Source: Pseudomonas pisciculturae (GTDB lineage Bacteria > Pseudomonadota > Gammaproteobacteria > Pseudomonadales > Pseudomonadaceae). Taken from it: DNA of 64,000 bases. The notes below the pieces were generated by a model, which searched no databases, was not told the DNA's origin, and was given only the letters and a program-made list of their open reading frames with translations. The translations under genes were made by a program, and so were the position numbers. The DNA is taken from assembly GCF_015461805.1 (NCBI RefSeq), contig NZ_JACVZE010000001.1:868001-932000 (forward strand), written 5' to 3'. Below are positions 57,971 to 64,000 of this stretch, one piece after another; positions within the stretch are counted from its first letter, which is position 1, and the number at the start of each line of letters is the position of its first letter.

Positions 57971-59221
57971 ATGTTCAGACCTCTCTTCGTATTTATCGGC
58001 ACGCGTTATACCCGTGCAAAACGTCGCAATCATTTTGTGTCGTTCATTTCCTTGACCTCGATGATCGGGCTCGCCTTGGGCGTGGTCGTGATGATCGTGG
58101 TGCTGTCGGTGATGAACGGCTTCGATCATGAAATGCGCACCCGCGTGCTGGGCATGGTGCCCCACGCGACCATTGAGGGCGACGCGCCCATCAGTGACTG
58201 GCAAAGCCTGGCCGACAAGGTCAAGCAGAACCCCAAGGTAGTGGCCGTCGCGCCATTCACCCAGATGCAGGGGTTGCTGACCAATAATGGCAAGGTGCAG
58301 AAAATCCTGCTCAATGCCATCGATCCGGCCCAGGAGCGCAAGGTTTCGATCATCGACAAGTTCATGCTGCAAGGCAAACTCGATGACCTGGCCCCCGGCG
58401 AGTTTGGCATCGTGATCGGCGACAAGGCGGCGGCCAAGCTCGGTGTGACGCTCGGCGACAAGCTGACCTTCGTCGCGCCGGAAGTCACCGTGACCCCGGC
58501 CGGCATGTTCCCGCGCATGAAGCGCTTTACCGTGGTGGGCACCTTCCACGTCGGCGCCGGCGAGATCGACGGTTACCTCGGCCTCACCAATCTCACCGAC
58601 CTGGCCCGCCTGCATCGCTGGCAGCCAGACCAGGTACAAGGCCTGCGCCTGAAGTTCAACGACCTGTTCGACGCGCCGCGTGCCGCGTGGGACATCGCCC
58701 AGCATCTTGGCGAGAGCCAGTATTACGCCCGCGACTGGACCCGCACCCACGGCAACCTGTACCAGGCGATCCGCATGGAAAAAGCCATGATCGGCCTGTT
58801 GTTGCTGCTGATCGTCGCCGTAGCTGCGTTCAACATCATCTCCACGCTGGTGATGGTGGTGAATGACAAGAAGGGTGACATTGCCATCCTGCGCACCCTT
58901 GGCGCCACGCCGGGGCAGATCATGGCGATCTTCATGGTGCAGGGCACGGTGATCGGCGTGGTCGGCACCTTGATCGGCACGGCGGTCGGCATCCTGGCTG
59001 CGCTGAATGTGAGCGCCGCCATTGCCGGGCTCGAAACCCTGATCGGTCACAAATTTCTCAACGCCGACGTCTACTTCATCGATTACTTGCCGTCCCAGGT
59101 GCAAACCCAGGACGTGTTGATGGTGGGCGGCGCTGCGTTGGTATTGAGCTTCCTTGCCACCCTGTATCCAGCCTGGCGCGCGGCACGTACCCAGCCAGCA
59201 CAGGCCTTACGTTATGAGTGA
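57971..59221 (+). CDS. lolC: Lipoprotein-releasing ABC transporter permease (LolC)
   Basis: A 416-residue inner-membrane protein with four membrane segments: one near residue 25-50 ([27 protein letters not shown]) and three in the C-terminal FtsX-type domain ([42 protein letters not shown] and [18 protein letters not shown]). The large periplasmic domain between holds the lipoprotein-handling part. With LolD and LolE it extracts outer-membrane lipoproteins to LolA. Its end overlaps the region of the lolD start. It is similar throughout to the protein at 59971. Confidence 0.93.
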   Translation: MFRPLFVFIGTRYTRAKRRNHFVSFISLTSMIGLALGVVVMIVVLSVMNGFDHEMRTRVLGMVPHATIEGDAPISDWQSLADKVKQNPKVVAVAPFTQMQGLLTNNGKVQKILLNAIDPAQERKVSIIDKFMLQGKLDDLAPGEFGIVIGDKAAAKLGVTLGDKLTFVAPEVTVTPAGMFPRMKRFTVVGTFHVGAGEIDGYLGLTNLTDLARLHRWQPDQVQGLRLKFNDLFDAPRAAWDIAQHLGESQYYARDWTRTHGNLYQAIRMEKAMIGLLLLLIVAVAAFNIISTLVMVVNDKKGDIAILRTLGATPGQIMAIFMVQGTVIGVVGTLIGTAVGILAALNVSAAIAGLETLIGHKFLNADVYFIDYLPSQVQTQDVLMVGGAALVLSFLATLYPAWRAARTQPAQALRYE

Positions 59222-59228
59222 ATCGGGC

Positions 59229-59912
59229 ATGAGTGAAAAAGCAATCTTGAGCTGCCGCAACCTGGGCAAATCCTACGAGGAAGGCCCGGAATCGGTGGTG
59301 GTGCTGGCCAACCTGCAACTGGAGCTGCACCCCGGCGAGCGCGTGGCGATTGTCGGCAGTTCCGGCTCTGGCAAAAGTACCTTGCTGAACCTGTTGGGCG
59401 GCCTTGATACGCCGTCCCAGGGCAGTGTGTGGCTGGCGGGCGAAGAGCTGTCGGCCCTTGGTGAAAAGGCTCGTGGTCAGTTGCGTAACCGCTCCCTCGG
59501 CTTTGTGTACCAGTTCCACCACTTGTTGCCGGAATTCACCGCGCTGGAAAACGTGTGCATGCCGCTGTTGATCGGCAAGACCGCGATCCCTGAGGCCCGC
59601 CAGCGTGCCAAGGCGCTGCTTGAGCGTGTCGGTTTGGGCCATCGCCTGGAGCACAAGCCGGCTGAACTGTCGGGCGGCGAGCGCCAACGTGTGGCCATCG
59701 CCCGTGCGTTGGTCAACAACCCAGGCCTGGTGATGCTCGACGAACCGACTGGCAACCTCGACTCCCACACGGCCCAGGGCATCAAGGACTTGATGCTGGA
59801 GCTGAGCACCCAGATGCGCACCGCGTTCCTGGTGGTGACCCATGACATGAGCATGGCCCGCCAGATGGACCGCGTGTTGCACCTGCAGGAAGGTCATCTG
59901 GTCGCCATCTGA
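59229..59912 (+). CDS. lolD: Lipoprotein-releasing system ATP-binding protein LolD
   Basis: Encodes 227 residues from the ATG at 59229, the usual LolD length; the in-frame ATG at 59214 overlaps lolC and adds five residues. The Walker A is [20 protein letters not shown], the LolD-like Q-loop region is [20 protein letters not shown], the signature is [17 protein letters not shown], and Walker B is [15 protein letters not shown]. Cytosolic ATPase of the LolCDE complex. It is followed after 58 bp by lolE, but with an intrinsic terminator in that gap. Confidence 0.95.
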   Translation: MSEKAILSCRNLGKSYEEGPESVVVLANLQLELHPGERVAIVGSSGSGKSTLLNLLGGLDTPSQGSVWLAGEELSALGEKARGQLRNRSLGFVYQFHHLLPEFTALENVCMPLLIGKTAIPEARQRAKALLERVGLGHRLEHKPAELSGGERQRVAIARALVNNPGLVMLDEPTGNLDSHTAQGIKDLMLELSTQMRTAFLVVTHDMSMARQMDRVLHLQEGHLVAI

Positions 59913-59920
59913 CCTGTTTC

Positions 59921-59955
59921 AAACCCGGTGTCTGACGCCGGGTTTTCTATTTTTT
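59921..59955 (+). terminator. Intrinsic terminator between lolD and lolE
   Basis: AAACCCGG and CCGGGTTT flank a 9-nt loop, followed by TTCTATTTTTT. It begins 9 bp after the lolD stop and ends 16 bp before lolE, so it should reduce transcription of lolE. Confidence 0.8.
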
Positions 59956-59970
59956 CAACGGTGCCCGCGA

Positions 59971-61215
59971 ATGTTCAGACCGTTATCGATTTTCATCGGC
60001 ACGCGCTATACCCGCGCCAAGCGCCGCAACCGTTTTGTTTCGTTTATCTCGATGACCTCGATGATCGGCCTCGCCCTGGGTGTGCTGGCGATGATTGTGG
60101 TGTTGTCGGTAATGAACGGCTTCCAGCGTGAAATGAGCTCGCGCATCCTGGGTATGGTGCCCCACGCCACTATCGTCGGTGTCAACCCGATTGATGATTG
60201 GCAGCCGGTGGCCGCTGCGGCGATGAAGAACCCTGAGGTGACTGCCGCAGTACCCTTCACGCAGATGGATGGCATGTTCTCCTACAAGGGGGCGATGCAG
60301 CCGATCGAGATCAGCGGCGTCGACCCGGCCCAGGAAGGCAAGGTATCGATCGTTGCCCAGCATATCGTGCAGGGTAAACTCGAAGACCTGAAAGCCGGTG
60401 AGTTCGGCGTGGTGGTGGGTGAAATCACCGCGCGGCGTTTTCGCTTGAGCGTGGGTGACAAGCTGACCCTGATCGTGCCGGAAATCAGCACCGCACCCGG
60501 TGGCATCACCCCGCGCATGCAGCGCTTGAACGTGGTGGGCATCTTTAAGGTCGGCGCCGAGCTGGATGGCTCCATGGCGCTGATCCATATGGCTGACGCG
60601 GCCGAGATCCAGCACTGGCAGCCGAACCAGGTGCAGAGCGTGCGCCTGGCGGTGAAAGACCTTTACGCGGCGCCCAAGGTCTCGGCCGATGTCGCCGCCA
60701 GCCTGGGCGCGGCCTACAAGGCCGATGACTGGACCCACACCCAGGGCAGCCTGTTCAGCGCGATGAAGATGGAAAAAACCATGATCGGCCTGTTGCTGCT
60801 GATGATTGTCGCGGTCGCCGCGTTCAACATCATCGCCACCTTGATCATGGTGGTGAACGACAAGGGCGCGGACATCGCGATCTTGCGCACCATCGGCGCC
60901 ACGCCACGGCAGATCATGGCGATCTTCATGGTGCAGGGCACCGTCATCGGCATCGTCGGCACCCTGATCGGCGGCGTGCTGGGGGTGATTGCGGCGCTGA
61001 ACGTGAGTGAGCTGGTGGGCTGGGTGGAGCGGGTGACCGGGCAGCATATCTTCAGTTCGGACGTGTACTTTGTCAGCAACCTGCCTTCGGAGCTGCAAGG
61101 TGGGGATGTGGTGCTGATTTGCACGGCGGGGTTTGTGTTGAGCTTTTTGGCGACGCTGTATCCGGCGTATCGGGCGGCGAAGATTGAGCCGGCGCATGCG
61201 CTGAGATATTCGTAA
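59971..61215 (+). CDS. lolE: Lipoprotein-releasing ABC transporter permease (LolE)
   Basis: A 414-residue paralogue of the lolC product, aligned from the first residues ([19 protein letters not shown] against [19 protein letters not shown]) and in the membrane segments [20 protein letters not shown] and [18 protein letters not shown]. The periplasmic domain diverges more than the membrane part. LolC and LolE form a heterodimer with two LolD. No separate promoter is seen after the terminator at 59921, so it may rely on readthrough or an unrecognised promoter. The assignment of C against E rests on gene order. Confidence 0.92.
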   Translation: MFRPLSIFIGTRYTRAKRRNRFVSFISMTSMIGLALGVLAMIVVLSVMNGFQREMSSRILGMVPHATIVGVNPIDDWQPVAAAAMKNPEVTAAVPFTQMDGMFSYKGAMQPIEISGVDPAQEGKVSIVAQHIVQGKLEDLKAGEFGVVVGEITARRFRLSVGDKLTLIVPEISTAPGGITPRMQRLNVVGIFKVGAELDGSMALIHMADAAEIQHWQPNQVQSVRLAVKDLYAAPKVSADVAASLGAAYKADDWTHTQGSLFSAMKMEKTMIGLLLLMIVAVAAFNIIATLIMVVNDKGADIAILRTIGATPRQIMAIFMVQGTVIGIVGTLIGGVLGVIAALNVSELVGWVERVTGQHIFSSDVYFVSNLPSELQGGDVVLICTAGFVLSFLATLYPAYRAAKIEPAHALRYS

Positions 61216-61222
61216 GGCTTTA

Positions 61223-61308
61223 GGCCGCTATCGCAGGCAAGCCAGCTCCCACATTTGACTGTATTCACAAATCTAAATGTGGGAGGGGGCTTGCCCCCGA
61301 TTGGGCCG
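61223..61308. repeat. REPIN-like doublet with mixed arms, outward type
   Basis: GGCCGCTATCGCAGGCAAGC on the left (GCTGGC subtype) and GGGAGGGGGCTTGCCCCCGA on the right (GGGGGC subtype). The spacer carries GACTGTATTCACA, the word also in the element at 54215. It lies between convergent genes. Confidence 0.9.
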
Positions 61309-61320
61309 GCACTGCTTGCA

Positions 61321-62673
61321 TCAATCGACCTTGGGCAACTCAATCACAAACCTTGTCCATCCTGCTTCAGATTCACAAAAAATCCTCCCCCCGTGCGCTC
61401 GCACAATCGACTGCGTAATCGCCAACCCCAGCCCCGCATGCTCGCTGCTGCCCTCATGCCGCGCCGGATCAGCCCGGTAAAATCGATCAAACAACCTTGG
61501 CAGTAACTGCGCAGGAATACCTTCGCCGCTGTTCTCAACAGTCAGCCTTATGCCATCTTCAATCCGTACTCGCACCTCGCCCCCCACCGGGGTAAACCGC
61601 ATCGCGTTATCCAGCAAGTTCGACAACGCCCGACGCAACATGCCGCGGTCCCCGGCGACGTGAGCCGTGCCTTCGCGCACCAGACTGATTTGCGCGTCTT
61701 CTGCGAGCAACGCAAAAAACTCCAGCAACGCATCCACTTCATCGGCCAGGGCCAGCGACTCGCGCTTGGGTACCAGCAAGCCGTGATCGGCCTTGGCCAG
61801 ATACAACATGTCGTTTACAAGCTGCGCCATCCATTGCAGCTCTTCGAGGTTGCTGTGCAGTGCCTCACGGTAATCCTCCAGCGGGCGCGGTTGGGTGAGG
61901 ATGACCTGGGTGTGGGTGAGCAGGTTCGACAGTGGCGTGCGTAGTTCATGGGCGATATCGGCGGAGAAGGCCGAGAGACGCTGAAAGGCATCGTCCAGGC
62001 GTTCGAGCATGGCGTTGAAAGCTTGGGCCAGATCTGCCAGTTCCGCTGGCATCTGTTGCTGCGGCAGACGCTGGGTCAGGGAGTGGGCTGACACACTCGC
62101 GGCCACTTCCCCCATGCGCCGCAAGGGCCGCAACCCACTGCGTGCGGCCCAGGCACCGAGCAGTGCGGTGGCCAGGGCCGAGAGGCCGACGGTGAGCCAG
62201 ATCAGGTGCTGCATGCGTTGCAGAAAGTGCTGATGGTGGGTGATGTCGAGCATCAGGCTCAGGCGTGGCGAATCCGGCTGGCCGGCGATCAGCGGCACGT
62301 TGTACACGCGATAGTCCGTACCGGCGCTCTGCACGCGGTGCAGGCCGGGGGAGTCGGGTAGCGCGACGCCCGGTGCGCCATCCAGCCAACGCTGGCCGGC
62401 CGCGCTGATACGCAGGGCGAGATCGGGTTGGCGATTGAGTTCTGCGCGCAACTGCGCTTGCCGTTGGGCGAACAACTGCGGTGTGTCGACGCCTTGCAAG
62501 GTGCTGCGCAAGGCGCTCAGTTTGCTATCGAGCAGTTGCTGATCCAGCTCGACAAAGTGCGCTTCGCTGGCGCGGTTGAACAACACGCCAGCGAGCAACG
62601 AGACCACGGCGGTGCAGGCGGCAAACAGCAGCGCCAGGCGGCTGGTGAGAGACAGGCGCTGAATCAACTGCAT
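61321..62673 (-). CDS. copS: Copper/heavy metal sensor histidine kinase (CopS/CusS type)
   Basis: A 450-residue inner-membrane sensor. TM1 is residues about 11-32 ([20 protein letters not shown]), followed by a periplasmic domain of about 125 residues and TM2 (about 157-177). A HAMP segment leads to the DHp helix with phospho-acceptor H242 in [15 protein letters not shown], then N box [16 protein letters not shown]1 [10 protein letters not shown] and G2 [10 protein letters not shown]. Its start overlaps the copR stop by 10 nt. Family and the neighbouring cupredoxin suggest a copper-responsive kinase; the sensed metal is inferred, not shown. Confidence 0.9.
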   Translation of the reverse strand: MQLIQRLSLTSRLALLFAACTAVVSLLAGVLFNRASEAHFVELDQQLLDSKLSALRSTLQGVDTPQLFAQRQAQLRAELNRQPDLALRISAAGQRWLDGAPGVALPDSPGLHRVQSAGTDYRVYNVPLIAGQPDSPRLSLMLDITHHQHFLQRMQHLIWLTVGLSALATALLGAWAARSGLRPLRRMGEVAASVSAHSLTQRLPQQQMPAELADLAQAFNAMLERLDDAFQRLSAFSADIAHELRTPLSNLLTHTQVILTQPRPLEDYREALHSNLEELQWMAQLVNDMLYLAKADHGLLVPKRESLALADEVDALLEFFALLAEDAQISLVREGTAHVAGDRGMLRRALSNLLDNAMRFTPVGGEVRVRIEDGIRLTVENSGEGIPAQLLPRLFDRFYRADPARHEGSSEHAGLGLAITQSIVRAHGGRIFCESEAGWTRFVIELPKVD

Positions 62674-63344
62674 CGTTCCTCCAGCACATAGCCCATGCCG
62701 CGTACGGTATGGATCAGTTTGTTGGGGTAGTTATCGTCGACTTTCAGGCGCAGTCGGCGGATGGCGACTTCGATGATGTTGGTGTCGCTGTCGAAATTCA
62801 TGTCCCAGACCTGGGAGGCGATCAGTGACTTGGGCAGCACTTCGCCCTGACGGCGCAGCAGCAGTTCCAGCAGGGAAAACTCCTTGGCGGTGAGGTCGAT
62901 GCGTTGGCCGTTGCGCTCGACACGACGGCGTATCAGGTCCAGGCGCAGGTCGGCCAGCTGCAGGGAGGTTTCCTGGGGCGCGCTGCCACCTCGGCGCAAG
63001 AGGCTGCGCACCCGCGCCAGCAGTTCGGAAAAGGCGAAGGGCTTGACCAGGTAATCGTCGGCGCCCAGCTCCAGGCCGTGCACGCGGTCTTCCACCGCAT
63101 CGCGGGCGGTGAGGAACAGCACTGGAATCTCCAGGCCAGCACCCCGCACTGCTTGCAGGATTTGCCAGCCATCGCGGCCCGGCAGCATCACGTCCAGAAT
63201 CAGCAGGTCGTAGTCACCGGTCAATGCCAGGTGTTGCCCGGTGATGCCGTCGGCCACCAACTCGGTGGTAAAACCCGCTTCGGCCAGGCCCTGGCGCAGG
63301 TAGTGGCCGGTTTTCAGTTGGTCTTCGACGATCAGCAGTTTCAT
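62664..63344 (-). CDS. copR: Copper/heavy metal response regulator (CopR/CusR type)
   Basis: Encodes 226 residues from the ATG at 63344; the extension to 63407 lacks a start signal. The receiver domain has phospho-acceptor D51 in [15 protein letters not shown]79 and K101 (YLVKPF), and the OmpR/PhoB winged helix follows ([49 protein letters not shown]). [26 protein letters not shown] end is typical of CusR/CopR. It shares 10 nt with copS. A Cus/Cop-like box lies upstream at 63410, between it and the cupredoxin gene. Confidence 0.92.
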   Translation of the reverse strand: MKLLIVEDQLKTGHYLRQGLAEAGFTTELVADGITGQHLALTGDYDLLILDVMLPGRDGWQILQAVRGAGLEIPVLFLTARDAVEDRVHGLELGADDYLVKPFAFSELLARVRSLLRRGGSAPQETSLQLADLRLDLIRRRVERNGQRIDLTAKEFSLLELLLRRQGEVLPKSLIASQVWDMNFDSDTNIIEVAIRRLRLKVDDNYPNKLIHTVRGMGYVLEERCS

Positions 63345-63409
63345 GGGCGACTCTTGGTAATGTGGTACGACGGGCTTTATACCGTGGGTTCTGCGATAAG
63401 GGCGCAACC

Positions 63410-63425
63410 TGACAAAGTTGTAATC
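63410..63425. promoter_or_regulatory. Cus/Cop-like box in the divergent copR/cupredoxin region
   Basis: TGACAA-AG-TTGTAA, an inverted repeat matching the TGACA-N-TTGT-type core of the CusR/CopR box with one mismatch. It is 66 bp from the copR start and 76 bp from the cupredoxin start, so it could serve either promoter. Confidence 0.75.
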
Positions 63426-63500
63426 TAGCAGTCAGCTGGCTGGCAGCGGCGTCATCATAGGGTGCGTGTCAGACGGTTGACCTATTTTTGGAGAAGAGCG

Positions 63501-64000
63501 ATGGCGTTGCGTAAATCCCTGTTGTTGGCGGGTTGCCTATTGGCATTGAGTGTTGAAGCGATGGCAGATGCGGCTCATACCTATGGGTTTGGCCATGCAG
63601 CAGCGACAGCCGAAGCAACACGTACTGTTGAAGTGACGCTGCAGGATATTTCCTTTTCGCCCACATCTTTGAATGTAAAAGCCGGTGAGACCGTGCGCTT
63701 TGTACTGGTCAACAAAGGCCGGTTGCTCCATGAATTCAACCTGGGCGACGCGGCGATGCATGCCGAACACCAGAAGGAAATGTTACAGATGCAGGCCAGC
63801 GGCATGCTCACTGCCACCGGGATGGGCAAAATGGACCACAGTACAATGGGCCATGGCGCGATGAAGCATGATGATCCCAACAGCGTGTTGGTCGAACCCG
63901 GCAAAACGGCCGAACTGACCTGGACCTTTACCAAGAGCACGGGCCTGGAGTTTGCCTGCAACCTGCCTGGGCACTACCAAGCGGGCATGGTCGGAGAGCT
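63501..64000 (+). CDS. Cupredoxin, CopI-like copper protein (3' end outside window)
   Basis: An open frame from the ATG at 63501 (GGAG 7 nt upstream) runs past the window edge, so it is partial. The signal peptide is MALRKSLLLAGCLLALSVEAMA. The cupredoxin domain has SPTSLNVKAGETVRFVLVNKG, the type 1 copper His in LLHEFNLG, and the Cys-His-Met ligands in FACNLPGHYQAGM. A Met/His-rich insert (KEMLQMQASGMLTATGMGKMDHSTMGHGAMKHD) lies between them, common in copper-resistance periplasmic proteins such as CopI. It is divergent from the copRS genes, which suggests copper-induced expression. Confidence 0.88.
   Translation, partial: MALRKSLLLAGCLLALSVEAMADAAHTYGFGHAAATAEATRTVEVTLQDISFSPTSLNVKAGETVRFVLVNKGRLLHEFNLGDAAMHAEHQKEMLQMQASGMLTATGMGKMDHSTMGHGAMKHDDPNSVLVEPGKTAELTWTFTKSTGLEFACNLPGHYQAGMVGE

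Overview
The window looks like a piece of the chromosome of a Pseudomonas species of the P. fluorescens group. The evidence is high GC, strong third-position GC bias that produces long antisense shadow frames, a gene order typical of Pseudomonas (slt, uup, fadBA, topA, sulA-lexA, psrA, nagZ, csiV-mfd, gap, sthA, lolCDE), and many extragenic palindromic doublets (REPIN-like) with GTGGGAG...GGCTTGC cores, which are characteristic of this group. No tRNA, rRNA, CRISPR array, insertion sequence, prophage or integrase was seen. It is essentially core genome with a few accessory genes.

Layout. 1-9.6 kb: a truncated nitroreductase, a YcgN-type cysteine-cluster protein followed by a secreted gluzincin-like protein that has lost its zinc histidines, a TrmH-family RNA methyltransferase, an HNH nuclease, a spermidine-synthase-like protein, a lone cyclic-nucleotide-binding domain, oligopeptidase B, and a YafJ amidotransferase between two small membrane proteins. 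9.7-13.1 kb: a LysR regulator divergent from the 5-oxoprolinase operon pxpABC. 13.2-17.1 kb: a duplicated calcium-loop protein, a MoxR AAA+/VWA pair and a DUF748 protein. 17.2-26.9 kb: cysK, lpxO, acnA, rlmM, tusA, a MATE exporter, pdxB and a small PA1571-like protein. 27-34 kb: an MsbA-like ABC exporter, slt, the ABC-F protein uup, and a universal stress protein.

34.6-45.5 kb: the beta-oxidation operon fadBA, topA, the SOS unit lexA-sulA with two LexA boxes, and psrA with two adjoining perfect PsrA-type palindromes over its -10 region. PsrA is known to respond to fatty acids and to control fad genes, so psrA and fadBA are functionally linked. nagZ follows. 45.6-52.3 kb: a SWIM-SNF2 helicase, csiV and mfd on the minus strand. 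52.7-61.2 kb: a long-form GAPDH, a chalcone-isomerase-like protein, sthA, a GDPD, a PilZ protein and lolC-lolD-lolE, with an intrinsic terminator between lolD and lolE. 61.3-64 kb: a copper-type two-component system (RS on the minus strand) divergent from a CopI-like cupredoxin cut by the window edge, with a Cus/Cop-like box between them.

The most interesting leads are the pseudo-metallopeptidase beside ycgN, the double-module calcium-loop protein, two structural classes of REPIN-like doublets with mixed arms and palindromic spacers, a possible minus-strand small RNA in the long fadB upstream region, and the terminator inside lolCDE.
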